From: Leclercia adecarboxylata
GTDB lineage: Bacteria; Pseudomonadota; Gammaproteobacteria; Enterobacterales; Enterobacteriaceae
Assembly: GCF_006171285.1 (NCBI RefSeq)
Contig: NZ_CP040889.1
Location: forward strand, 4,216,001-4,280,000
Length of the DNA stretch: 64,000 nucleotides
Direction: 5' to 3'
A program made the position numbers and the translations under genes. Positions 16,706-24,089 of the stretch are shown here, piece by piece. The notes beneath the pieces were generated by a model. The model had not been told where the DNA came from and did no database searches. It saw only the letters and a list, made by a program, of their open reading frames with translations. Each line of letters starts with the position of its first letter. The first letter of the stretch is position 1.

Positions 16706-17524
16706 ATGGCTCTGAGAAATGACAGCATTAATCTTACTTCAGCGGAAGTGTCAGGGTTAGGGAATAGCGCCACACGGAATGTTGGGTCAACCTCCGGAAC
16801 TGTTGCCGCTGGTGATGATACACGTCTGAATACGGTTGAGGGTAAGTCTGGTGGTAGCATAAGTGGCAACGTAAAAATTACTGGTCACATAACGATTGAT
16901 AGCCCTACTACTCAAGGGGCTAGCAATTTTCGTTTCACTGATACTGGTGGGTCATTACAGCTCAACTCAAACGTAGACCAAACAGAGAATGGGCCCCGAA
17001 GAATATACCGTGTTACTTCACCTGAAAATAAGGTTTTTCTGGAGGTTAATGGTGCATTCCGGTGCAGGCCTGGTATCGATTCTTCGGGATCAAATCCAAA
17101 TAATGGGTTTAACATCAATTGGGTAAGTGGTAGTGGTGCTCATTTGTGGATTGATGGATCAAATACGGGCGCAATTAATACGACTCCAGTATCTGACAAA
17201 TTCTTGAAGAAGAATATTCAGTACAGAAATGATACTGAAAGAGCACTGGAGGAAGTAAGCCGCTGGAAGGTGGCAACATTTAAATATAAAGCCCGCGGAA
17301 TCATGCCGGAAAGCGACAATAAGCTTGGGTTTATCGCTCAAGATCTTGCTGAGGTCAGTCCTGAGACTGTAGATGGTGAAGGCTTGGAGTCCGATGATTA
17401 TGACGATAATGATCCTAAAGGGGCTTATAGTCTTGATCAGGTGGCGCTGATAGCAAAACTTACGCAAGCGGTGCAGGCTCTTACGCAGCGAGTGAAGGAT
17501 TTGGAGTTATCAAAAGAGGAGTGA
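16706..17524 (+). CDS. Tail fibre/spike with S74 intramolecular chaperone
   Basis: A 272-residue fibre protein. The N-terminal ~50 residues (Val-Ala-Ala-Gly-Asp-Asp-Thr-Arg-Leu) are a short attachment motif and the middle is predicted beta-rich shaft. From about residue 160 lies a peptidase S74 / intramolecular chaperone domain. It begins Ser163-Asp-Lys-Phe-Leu-Lys168-Lys-Asn-Ile, where the Ser and the Lys five positions later match the autocleavage dyad, and continues with Leu-Gly-Phe-Ile-Ala-Gln-Asp. In known cases the domain trimerises the fibre and cuts itself off. The C-terminal helix is a coiled coil. GC is lower than in J. Confidence 0.88.
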   Translation: MALRNDSINLTSAEVSGLGNSATRNVGSTSGTVAAGDDTRLNTVEGKSGGSISGNVKITGHITIDSPTTQGASNFRFTDTGGSLQLNSNVDQTENGPRRIYRVTSPENKVFLEVNGAFRCRPGIDSSGSNPNNGFNINWVSGSGAHLWIDGSNTGAINTTPVSDKFLKKNIQYRNDTERALEEVSRWKVATFKYKARGIMPESDNKLGFIAQDLAEVSPETVDGEGLESDDYDDNDPKGAYSLDQVALIAKLTQAVQALTQRVKDLELSKEE

Positions 17525-17640
17525 TGCGCAGGAAGCGGGGGGCCAATTTAGCATTTCATTAGGTCAGAGATGACCGTCGGCTGATCAGCAGCCATCATTG
17601 ATAGGTGCCGCCGCATTGATCTGCACTCCCTTTAAAACTA

Positions 17641-17656
17641 CTGTATATAAAAACAG
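17641..17656 (+). promoter_or_regulatory. LexA (SOS) box
   Basis: CTGTATATAAAAACAG matches the LexA operator CTG-N10-CAG and is, as I recall it, the same as the box in front of E. coli umuDC. It contains a TATA-type -10 sequence and ends 17 bases before the ATG of the UmuD'-like gene, so LexA would block its promoter directly. Confidence 0.85.
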
Positions 17657-17673
17657 TTAAAGGAGTGCAAACC

Positions 17674-17988
17674 ATGGGGTTCCCCTCACCGGCTGGCGAT
17701 TACGTAGAGCAGCGATTTTCGCCGGCCAGCATGTGCATGACGAACGAAAGTCGCATTCTCGAAACATCATCGGGTTATGCGGTCATCGAACCGGTTACCC
17801 GGTTAGTGCAAGGTCAGGTTCTGCTGATTTTGTCCGGCGACAGGACGCAGTTTGCGAAACTCAGGGGCAGGGCATTAATCACGGATGATGGTGAAGCGAT
17901 AGAGGGGGAAGCGGCGGAGGAAGTTGAAGTGCTGGGGCGCGTGACGTTCTTCATCAACAGCGTGATGCAAGATGACAGGGTGGTGTGA
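17674..17988 (+). CDS. UmuD'-like protein lacking protease residues
   Basis: A 104-residue protein aligning with E. coli UmuD from just after its self-cleavage site: Gly-Phe-Pro-Ser-Pro-Ala-x-Asp-Tyr-Val-Glu-Gln-Arg is shared. The ATG supplies Met where UmuD has the cleavage-site Cys24, so the gene encodes a ready-made UmuD'-like form. The catalytic Ser60 position (Gly-Asp-Ser-Met in UmuD) reads Gly-Tyr-Ala-Val, and the catalytic Lys97 position reads Phe-Ala-Lys-Leu, with Ala aligned to Lys. Peptidase activity is therefore not expected. AAGGAG lies 8 bases before ATG 17674, which is preferred over GTG 17665 inside the same Shine-Dalgarno. A LexA box precedes it. No umuC partner follows. It may modify error-prone repair of the host after induction. 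Confidence 0.75.
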   Translation: MGFPSPAGDYVEQRFSPASMCMTNESRILETSSGYAVIEPVTRLVQGQVLLILSGDRTQFAKLRGRALITDDGEAIEGEAAEEVEVLGRVTFFINSVMQDDRVV

Positions 17989-17989
17989 T

Positions 17990-18081
17990 GGGGCATGGGT
18001 GGGGCATAAAGTTACCGCGAAACGACGTTAGTTCATTGCACATGACAAATCGTATCGCGGCAACATAGCAGAAGTTACCGC
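17990..18081 (+). promoter_or_regulatory. Candidate integrase arm-type repeats near attR
   Basis: Between the last phage gene and the malX break there are two copies of AAGTTACCGC (18009-18018 and 18072-18081) and two copies of GGGGCAT (17990-17996 and 18001-18007). No ORF is apparent in 17989-18128. Repeats of this kind flank attachment cores in lambdoid phages as integrase arm sites; that role is inferred here. Confidence 0.45.
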
Positions 18082-18109
18082 ACTTCAATCCAACATCAAT
18101 CCACTTCGT

Positions 18110-18145
18110 TAAAATACTTAATAGTCTCCAGATGAAGATCGCCTG
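18110..18145. other. Prophage right attachment junction (attR)
   Basis: Reading malX from its start on the minus strand, similarity to E. coli MalX runs through Val-Leu-Gln-Ala-Ile-Phe-x-Trp (codon 65, base 18128) and then stops abruptly, giving way to unrelated AT-rich sequence. The crossover must lie in or near this interval. The exact core needs the left junction, which is outside the window. Confidence 0.6.
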
Positions 18146-18322
18146 CAGCACGGGGTTCCCTAGCGCCGGGATCAGGGTAACGACATCGTGACTGCTGAGC
18201 GAACTGCCGATCCCCAGCATGATCCCGCAGAAGGAGAGCAGAGCCACGGGCAGCATAAAGGTTTTACCCAGTTGCTGGAAAAACTCCCACAGCGAGATTT
18301 TTTGTGCTGCTTTCGCCGTCAT
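18128..18322 (-). pseudogene. malX: malX, 5' fragment cut by prophage
   Basis: The first 65 codons of the maltose/glucose PTS permease MalX: Leu-Trp-Glu-Phe-Phe-Gln-Gln-Leu-Gly-Lys-Thr-Phe-Met-Leu-Pro opens the EIIC domain, followed by the first membrane segment. Full-length MalX is about 530 residues. After codon 65 the frame runs on into phage DNA and stops near 17954, giving a chimeric 122-residue ORF that is unlikely to work. The rest of malX, and malY, should lie on the far side of the prophage. The gene is divergent from malI with a MalI operator between. Confidence 0.85.
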
Positions 18323-18374
18323 AAAACGACTCCTTTATTGTTAAAATAGATTTACCTGCCTCAGTGCTGCGAGA

Positions 18375-18390
18375 AGATAAAACGTTTTAT
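18375..18390. promoter_or_regulatory. MalI operator, malX side
   Basis: GATAAAACGTTTTATC is a perfect 16-bp palindrome and matches the operator known for E. coli MalI. It lies about 50 bases upstream of the malX start. Confidence 0.85.
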
Positions 18391-18454
18391 CAAAGTTTAG
18401 TGCGCGCTAAATCACATTCTCAGGCTTTGGCAGAGAGTATAAAGATAACGTATT

Positions 18455-18470
18455 GATAAAACGTTTTAGC
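18455..18470. promoter_or_regulatory. MalI operator, malI side
   Basis: GATAAAACGTTTTAGC differs from the perfect palindrome at 18375 by one base and lies 30 bases upstream of the malI ATG. In E. coli MalI represses both its own gene and malX through such a pair. Confidence 0.8.
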
Positions 18471-18500
18471 GATCTCATTATCAGGGAGTCACGCCACCAC

Positions 18501-19529
18501 ATGGCTGTAGCGAAAAAGATCACCATCAACGACGTCGCACTGGCGGCGGGGGTTTCCGTCAGCACGGTTTCACTGGTTTTGAGCGGTAAAGGACGCATCT
18601 CTCCCGCAACGGGCCAGCGCGTCAACGAGGCGGTTGAGCAACTCGGTTTTGTCCGCAACCGCCAGGCATCCGCCCTGCGGGGTGGGCAAAGCGGGGTGAT
18701 TGGCCTGATCGTCCGCGACCTCACGTCGCCGTTTTATGCCGAGCTCACGGCAGGCCTGACGGAAGCGCTGGAAGCCCAGGGGCGGATGGTCTTTTTGCTG
18801 TCCGGCGGGCGCGAGGCCGACCAGCTGCTCCAGCGTCTCGACATGCTGCTGACGCAAGGGGTGGATGGCGTGATCGTCGCTGGAGCCTCCGGGGTGAGTA
18901 ATGAGCTGTGCGAGCGGGCCGCACAGAAGGGCGTTCCGCTGGTGTTTGCCTCCCGCGCCAGCTATCTGGACGAAGCGGATACCCTGCGCCCGGACAACAT
19001 GCAGGCGGCGCAAATGCTGACCGAACATCTTATTCATCGTGGCCATCAGCGGATTGCCTGGCTGGGCGGGCAAAGCTCCTCGCTGACCCGCGCCGAACGG
19101 GTGGGCGGCTACTGCGCGACCTTGATTAAATACGGGCTGCCGTTCCACAGCGAGTGGGTGGTGGAGTGCGGCTCCAGCCAGAAGCAGGCGGCAGAGGCGA
19201 TAAATGCACTGCTGCGCGCCAGTCCGACCATCAGCGCCGTGATCTGCTACAACGACGTCATCGCCATGGGGGCCTGGTTTGGCCTGATCCGTGCCGGACG
19301 ACAAAGCGGGGAAGGCGGAGTTGAAACTTTCTTTGGTCATCAGGTGGCGCTCGGCGCCTTTGCGGATGTGTCAGAGAACGCGCTGGACGATCTGCCCATC
19401 GTCTGGGCGACCACTCCCGCGCGCGAAATGGGCTACACCCTGGCAGATCGCATTATGCAGCGCATCGAGAAATCCGACGTGCAGGCCGGGCACCAGATCG
19501 TTTCAGCCCGGCTGGTGACGGTGAAATAG
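18501..19529 (+). CDS. malI: LacI-family repressor MalI
   Basis: A 342-residue LacI-type regulator, the same length as E. coli MalI. Residues 5-25 hold the helix-turn-helix (Ile-Asn-Asp-Val-Ala-Leu-Ala-Ala-Gly-Val-Ser-Val-Ser-Thr-Val-Ser), followed by the hinge and a periplasmic-binding-like effector domain starting Val-Ile-Gly-Leu-Ile-Val-Arg-Asp-Leu. ATG 18501 is used because it matches the known N-terminus; a longer frame opens at TTG 18453 inside the operator. It represses malX-malY, so with malX broken here its main remaining local target would be its own promoter. It converges with a LysR gene 8 bases away. Confidence 0.95.
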   Translation: MAVAKKITINDVALAAGVSVSTVSLVLSGKGRISPATGQRVNEAVEQLGFVRNRQASALRGGQSGVIGLIVRDLTSPFYAELTAGLTEALEAQGRMVFLLSGGREADQLLQRLDMLLTQGVDGVIVAGASGVSNELCERAAQKGVPLVFASRASYLDEADTLRPDNMQAAQMLTEHLIHRGHQRIAWLGGQSSSLTRAERVGGYCATLIKYGLPFHSEWVVECGSSQKQAAEAINALLRASPTISAVICYNDVIAMGAWFGLIRAGRQSGEGGVETFFGHQVALGAFADVSENALDDLPIVWATTPAREMGYTLADRIMQRIEKSDVQAGHQIVSARLVTVK

Positions 19530-19537
19530 CGTTACGC

Positions 19538-20428
19538 TTATGGCGTGAGCGGGTTCATCGCCAGCCGCGCCTCAAGGGCTTCAACAAACTTACGCACCTT
19601 CACCGGGATCAGTCGCGACGTCGGGTAAACGGCCCAGACGGCCAGGGCCTCCGGTTGAGCATCCTCCAGCACGATCCGCTCAAGCTGGCCCTGCGCCAGG
19701 GCGGGCTCAACGTACCAGCGGGAGAGGTTGGCGATACCCATTCCCCCCAGACACGCCTCAAAGATCGCCTCAATGGAGTTCGCCGAAAATCGCCCGGACA
19801 ACTTCTGTTTGCTGCGCTGCCCGCCCTGGTCAAACGCCCAGTGGGTGGTATCGGAGGTGGTTAAGCAGCTGTGCGTCGCCAGATCGCTGAGGGTTTTCGG
19901 ATAGCCGTTCGCCGCCAGATATTCAGCGCTGGCGCACAAATCGCGGGGGTTATCGCACAGGCGATGCGCCACCAGACGGTTGTCCCGCAGCGGGGCGATA
20001 CGTAACGCCACGTCGATTCCTCTGGCGACAATATCGACCTGCTCATCGGTGGCGAGCAGATCCACCTGCAGGGCAGGATGCTGGCGCATAAAGTCGGGCA
20101 GCATCGGGGCGATGATCTTCCGCCCAAACGCCGCCGAGGCGGTGATGCGCAGCCGCCCGGTAAGGTGGGTGCCGTCAGGAAACAGATCGGCAAGAGCATT
20201 GGTTTTGTCCTCCAGCAGCGCCTGGGCATGGGGCAAAAAAACCGCGCCGTCGCTGGTGGGGGAAAGGGAGCGCGTGGTGCGATGCACCAGCCGGACTCCA
20301 AGCTCCGCCTCCAGATTATTGAGGCACCGCGAAGCCGCCATGGCGCTCATCGAGAGCCGACGCGCCGCCCCCGCCAGGCTGCCCGCTTTGATCGCTTCCA
20401 CGAACACTTCCACCTCTTCCAGTTTCAT
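19538..20428 (-). CDS. LysR-family transcriptional regulator
   Basis: A 296-residue LysR-type regulator. The winged helix-turn-helix occupies residues 1-60 (Gly-Ser-Leu-Ala-Gly-Ala-Ala-Arg-Arg-Leu-Ser-Met-Ser). The effector domain begins near 90 with Gly-Arg-Leu-Arg-Ile-Thr-Ala-Ser-Ala-Ala-Phe-Gly-Arg, a pattern of the DhcR/AaeR-like group. It is divergent from the metallo-hydrolase and alpha/beta-hydrolase pair with a 108-base gap, so it probably controls them. The effector is unknown. Its 3' end converges with malI. Confidence 0.85.
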   Translation of the reverse strand: MKLEEVEVFVEAIKAGSLAGAARRLSMSAMAASRCLNNLEAELGVRLVHRTTRSLSPTSDGAVFLPHAQALLEDKTNALADLFPDGTHLTGRLRITASAAFGRKIIAPMLPDFMRQHPALQVDLLATDEQVDIVARGIDVALRIAPLRDNRLVAHRLCDNPRDLCASAEYLAANGYPKTLSDLATHSCLTTSDTTHWAFDQGGQRSKQKLSGRFSANSIEAIFEACLGGMGIANLSRWYVEPALAQGQLERIVLEDAQPEALAVWAVYPTSRLIPVKVRKFVEALEARLAMNPLTP

Positions 20429-20536
20429 TATCTCGCTTCTCGTTATACTGGCCTATCAAATTACACATCTACACTAATTGTCGTTATAGCGCCATAGTCA
20501 CTTCACGTTCAGATTAACGGTGAATTCGGAGTGAAG

Positions 20537-21517
20537 ATGAAAAAGATGACCGCAGTTTTAGCCCTCAGCAGCCTGTTTGTGGCGAGCGCCGTCCTGGCTG
20601 ATGCGCTCGCCCAGATTAAACAGCAGGTGCCGGGATATTACCGCCTGGCTGTCGGAGCCTATGAAGTCACGGCGCTGTTCGACGGCTACAACGATCTCTC
20701 GCCCTCCTTATTAAAAGGGCTGTCGGCCAGCAAAATACGCGAGCTGCTGGCGCAACATAAGATTGATGCCGAGCGCATGCCCACCTCCTTTAACGCTTTT
20801 CTGATCAATACCGGGAAACATCTGGTGATGATTGACAGCGGGGCGGGCCACTGTGTGCCGCAAACCGCTGGACAGCTGATCCCCAATATGACGGCGTCCG
20901 GGTATCGCCCCGAGCAGGTTGACACCATCTTCCTGACCCACCTTCATCTGGATCATGTGTGCGGTCTGAGCGATGCCGCCGGTAAAGCGCTGTTCCCCAA
21001 TGCCACGGTTTACGTGCCGCAGGGGGAAGCCGACTACTGGCTGGATCCGGCGAAAGAAGCCAGCGCACCGGCGAATGCGAAGGAGTATTTCGCCATCGCC
21101 CGGGATGCCCTGGCAGCCTATAAAGCGGCCGGACGGCTGAAAACCTTCGTACCGCCCGCCTCGCCCATTCCGGAGGTCCAGACCGCCTATGCCACCGGCC
21201 ACACTCCTGGCAGCACCCTCTACCGCTTTGCCTCTGAAGGGAAGGCCGTTAACTTCATTGGCGATCTGATCCATGCGCCCGCCGTGCAGTTTCCGCACCC
21301 TGAAGTGACGATTCGCTTTGACGTGGACGCGAAGAAAGCCTTCTTGTCCCGTGAAAAAGAATTTAACGCCCTGGCGAAAGATGGCGAGTGGCTGGCGGCG
21401 GCGCATCTGGCCTTCCCGGGGATCGGCCAGATCTCCGCAAGCCCGCAGGGTTACAGCTGGAATCCGGCGAACTACGGCCCGTACCAGCGTGCGGCCGATG
21501 TGCCACTGTTGAAATAA
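20537..21517 (+). CDS. Exported metallo-beta-lactamase-fold hydrolase
   Basis: A 326-residue protein with a Sec signal peptide (Met-Lys-Lys start, hydrophobic core, Ala-Asp-Ala near residue 23), so it is probably periplasmic. The metal site is complete: His135-Leu-His137-Leu-Asp139-His140, His222 in Gly-His-Thr-Pro-Gly-Ser and Asp243 in Gly-Asp-Leu-Ile-His. The spacing resembles the AHL-lactonase/methyl-parathion-hydrolase-like branch rather than known beta-lactamases; the substrate cannot be told. ATG 20537 follows CGGAG and is preferred to GTG 20531. It precedes the alpha/beta hydrolase by 15 bases, so the two are co-transcribed. Confidence 0.85.
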   Translation: MKKMTAVLALSSLFVASAVLADALAQIKQQVPGYYRLAVGAYEVTALFDGYNDLSPSLLKGLSASKIRELLAQHKIDAERMPTSFNAFLINTGKHLVMIDSGAGHCVPQTAGQLIPNMTASGYRPEQVDTIFLTHLHLDHVCGLSDAAGKALFPNATVYVPQGEADYWLDPAKEASAPANAKEYFAIARDALAAYKAAGRLKTFVPPASPIPEVQTAYATGHTPGSTLYRFASEGKAVNFIGDLIHAPAVQFPHPEVTIRFDVDAKKAFLSREKEFNALAKDGEWLAAAHLAFPGIGQISASPQGYSWNPANYGPYQRAADVPLLK

Positions 21518-21532
21518 GGCGAGGGAATAAAG

Positions 21533-22387
21533 ATGAAAAGTTATACCGTTATGGCAAATGGCATCCGTCAGTTTGTGGTTGAGGAGGGGGAAGGCGCGCC
21601 GGTTATCCTGCTGCACGGTTTTCCGGAAACCCACTACGCCTGGCGCTATCAGATCCCTGTTCTGTCAAAACACTACCGGGTAATCGCTCCGGATTTGCGC
21701 GGGTACGGGGAAACCGATAAACCCGCCTCCGGCTACGATAAACGCAATATGGCGCGGGATATCCGGGAGCTGATGCGCGCGCTGGGGCTGGAAAAAGTGG
21801 TGCTGGTGGGGCACGACCGTGGGGCGCGGGTCGCAACCCGCTTTGCGAAAGATTATCCGGAACTGGTGGATCGTCTGGTGGTGATGGACAACGTCCCGAC
21901 GCGTATCGTTGCGCGCGATCTAAATGCCTCCATTGCCCGGGCGTACTGGTTCTTCCTGTTCCACCTCGTGCCCGATCTGCCGGAAGCCCTGATTGTCGGT
22001 CGGGAGCATATCTGGCTGCGCCACTTCTTCTCGGACTGGACGTTTGATCCGTCAACCATCAGCCGCGAGGCATTTGATACCTATGTCCGGGCTTATCAGG
22101 CCCCCGGAGCCGTGCGCGGGGCCATGGCGGATTATCGCGCTAACGCGGAGGATGTGGCGCAGGATCTTGCCGACGCTGACGTCAAAATTGCCTGCCCGGT
22201 GATGTCGCTGTGGGGCAATGATTTCCACGCCGTCGGAAAGCTGTTCGATATGCAAAGCGTCTGGGCGGAAATGGCGGACGATCTCAGGGGGTATGCCATT
22301 GAGGAGTGTGGTCATCTGCCGCAGGAAGAGCAGCCGGAGAAGGTCAATGCCCTGCTGCTGGATTTCCTTACCGGCTGGAAAGGATAA
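21533..22387 (+). CDS. Alpha/beta hydrolase, haloacetate-dehalogenase-like
   Basis: A 284-residue alpha/beta-hydrolase. The oxyanion segment is His-Gly-Phe-Pro-Glu-Thr near residue 28. The nucleophile elbow reads Gly-His-Asp95-Arg96-Gly-Ala-Arg99, the Asp-Arg-x-x-Arg arrangement that in fluoroacetate dehalogenase holds the nucleophile and the carboxylate-binding arginines. The acid is probably Asp119 and the base His261 in Glu-Cys-Gly-His-Leu-Pro. An epoxide hydrolase or haloalkane dehalogenase remains possible. No signal peptide is seen, unlike its exported neighbour. It is the second gene of a two-gene unit. Confidence 0.82.
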   Translation: MKSYTVMANGIRQFVVEEGEGAPVILLHGFPETHYAWRYQIPVLSKHYRVIAPDLRGYGETDKPASGYDKRNMARDIRELMRALGLEKVVLVGHDRGARVATRFAKDYPELVDRLVVMDNVPTRIVARDLNASIARAYWFFLFHLVPDLPEALIVGREHIWLRHFFSDWTFDPSTISREAFDTYVRAYQAPGAVRGAMADYRANAEDVAQDLADADVKIACPVMSLWGNDFHAVGKLFDMQSVWAEMADDLRGYAIEECGHLPQEEQPEKVNALLLDFLTGWKG

Positions 22388-22393
22388 GCGGCA

Positions 22394-22420
22394 ATAAAAA
22401 ACCCCTCCGAAGAGGGGTTA
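22394..22420 (-). terminator. Terminator of ydgA
   Basis: An inverted repeat of ACCCCTC / GAGGGGT with an A-run on the left gives a stem plus T-run in the minus direction, directly after the ydgA stop. It also separates the convergent dehalogenase gene. Confidence 0.8.
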
Positions 22421-22425
22421 AACCG

Positions 22426-23988
22426 TTACTGCTGAGGAACCGCAGGTGCTGCCGGAGCGGCCGGAGCTGGTGGTACTGCTGGTGCCGCAGGCTCGGCCGG
22501 TGGCGCCAGGTTCAGGGCCGGTACGCCGAACATGCCAACGAATTCCTCCAGCGGCATTTTCTGACCGTTCAGCGTCACCTGACCATTGCTGTACTGCAGG
22601 CTGGTGCTGATGACGTTATCTTCCACGGTGGTGATGCGGAACATCTGTCCCATCGCCGCCAGGCCTTTCACCTGCTGGCTGGCCAGCTTCCCGGCGTCAT
22701 CCTCGTTGTAGCCTTCCAGCTTCGCAATCTGGGTCATGAACTCGGTCGCCATGTCCATTGGGATGGTCAGCTTGCTCTCCAGCGATTTCACGCTGCGATC
22801 CACTTCCTGGGCCAGGGTCTGGGCTTCACCCGTCGCGGTAGCCGGATCTTTCATGAACAGCGACAGATTGAAGTTGGTTTCGCCTTTGCTGTTTTTCCAG
22901 CTCAGCGGGGCGAGAGTGATTACCGGCTCGCCTTTGAGCAGGATCGGCAGATTGCCGAAGAACGCCTCGGCCACTTTCTGCTGGTAGAGCGCCGGGTTAT
23001 TGGTCATCAGCTCTTTATCTGCCAGCAGCGCCTGGCTCTGGGCGCGGTACTGTTGGCTGAACTGGTGCCACGCCTGACCGTCGATATTGCCGATTTTCAG
23101 CGTCAGCTTGCCGGTACCCAGGTCCTGATTCTGCACTTTCAGGCTCTTCAGGCTGTAATCCAGCTGGCTGTTGATGCTCTTGCCATCTTTAGACAGATCC
23201 GCAGTCGCTTTCAAATCCGTGCCTTCCAGCACCGCCATCTCTTTGCCTTCGATGGCGATAGCCATTTTATCAAGGGTCAGTTTCTGATCGCCGATGCGTT
23301 CATCAAAGCTGGTCAGACGGCTGTTGCCATCGATGTTCAGGTTATTGAAGGTCAGCTGGACTTTCTGATCGTACTCGTTCACCGCGTGGACCAGGCCGCT
23401 TGCCGCTTCGCCTTTCAGCGTGACGTTTTTGCCGTCGCGATCGGCATCAAGCTGGAAGTTGCCGCCGCTGAACGCCACTTTCTCGTCGCCATTCTCGTAA
23501 TTCAGCGCTTTCAGGGCGATATCGGAACGGGTATCACCGGCATAGCTGATGCGGGTATTGATTTCGAACGGCGACTCATTCTTAGCCAGATCGAACAGCG
23601 GCTTAGAGGCTTCGTTGTTGACCAGGGTCGATTTCACCGAGGCCATAGAAGGGATCAGGTTGAACTTTTTCAGCTGGGCCAGCGGGAACGGGCCGTGGTC
23701 AACTTCTTCGTTCAGCACCAGGTTTTGACCCGGCTGCAGCCACGGATTTGTGCTGCCAGCAACCGGCTTAACGACCATCTGCAAATGGCTGCTGAACACG
23801 CCGCGCTGATAATCCTGATAGCTCAGCTCCAGCCCGGCTTCCGGTGCGGTACGCTTAAGCTCACCGTTCGCCTGCGCCACCATCTCTGACAGACGACTCT
23901 CCAGCTGTTTCCCTGTGTACCAGGCCGCGCCCGTCCAGACCAGCCCTAAAGCAACAATAACGCCTGCAGCTACAACCGATTTTTTCAT
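22426..23988 (-). CDS. ydgA: DUF945 family protein YdgA
   Basis: A 520-residue protein matching E. coli YdgA (DUF945). The N-terminus has a single membrane anchor or uncleaved signal (Val-Val-Ala-Ala-Gly-Val-Ile-Val-Ala-Leu-Gly) followed by Trp-Tyr-Thr-Gly-Lys. The rest is a long periplasmic region of repeated beta units. The C-terminal ~30 residues are a Pro/Ala-rich tail. Its biochemical role is not established; it is an inner-membrane-associated or periplasmic protein. It lies downstream of manA as in E. coli, about 100 bases away. Confidence 0.92.
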   Translation of the reverse strand: MKKSVVAAGVIVALGLVWTGAAWYTGKQLESRLSEMVAQANGELKRTAPEAGLELSYQDYQRGVFSSHLQMVVKPVAGSTNPWLQPGQNLVLNEEVDHGPFPLAQLKKFNLIPSMASVKSTLVNNEASKPLFDLAKNESPFEINTRISYAGDTRSDIALKALNYENGDEKVAFSGGNFQLDADRDGKNVTLKGEAASGLVHAVNEYDQKVQLTFNNLNIDGNSRLTSFDERIGDQKLTLDKMAIAIEGKEMAVLEGTDLKATADLSKDGKSINSQLDYSLKSLKVQNQDLGTGKLTLKIGNIDGQAWHQFSQQYRAQSQALLADKELMTNNPALYQQKVAEAFFGNLPILLKGEPVITLAPLSWKNSKGETNFNLSLFMKDPATATGEAQTLAQEVDRSVKSLESKLTIPMDMATEFMTQIAKLEGYNEDDAGKLASQQVKGLAAMGQMFRITTVEDNVISTSLQYSNGQVTLNGQKMPLEEFVGMFGVPALNLAPPAEPAAPAVPPAPAAPAAPAVPQQ

Positions 23989-24089
23989 CGTGATTATCCC
24001 TAAAATGAAACCGAGCGGTGAAAACCGCCCGGTGAGGTCATAAGATTACCAATAGCTTAGCAATAATTGTTAAAAAATTCAGCGGTTCA

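Larger units (their letters stand above)
1..18128 (+). mobile_element. Lambdoid (HK97-like) prophage, right part
   Basis: A continuous + strand run of siphovirus morphogenesis genes goes from a head-tail connector fragment to tail fibres and stops where malX homology begins at about 18128. Order and spacing, with many ATGA overlaps, follow the HK97/lambda tail module. Integrase, repressor, replication, lysis, terminase and capsid genes are not in the window and should lie to the left, as expected for a lambdoid prophage whose tail end abuts attR. Base composition is mosaic: the tape measure, the 7.9-8.9 kb segment and the fibre genes after about 15.4 kb are more AT-rich than gene J. The right boundary is inferred from the break in malX. 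Confidence 0.9.

Noticed and set aside
17665..17988. Active LexA/UmuD-type self-cleaving peptidase
   Set aside because: The serine and lysine positions of the catalytic dyad are both alanine and the cleavage site is absent.
18405..18420. CRP site between malX and malI
   Set aside because: A TCACA half-site is visible but the partner half-site is poor and the spacing is wrong, so I do not list it.
20537..21517. Beta-lactam resistance gene
   Set aside because: The metallo-beta-lactamase fold is shared by many hydrolases; motif spacing fits lactonase or phosphotriesterase relatives better than known carbapenemases.
22306..23889. Long + strand ORF of 527 codons opposite ydgA
   Set aside because: It mirrors ydgA codons, is rich in His, Arg and Gln as expected of an antisense shadow, has no ribosome site and overlaps a recognised gene completely.
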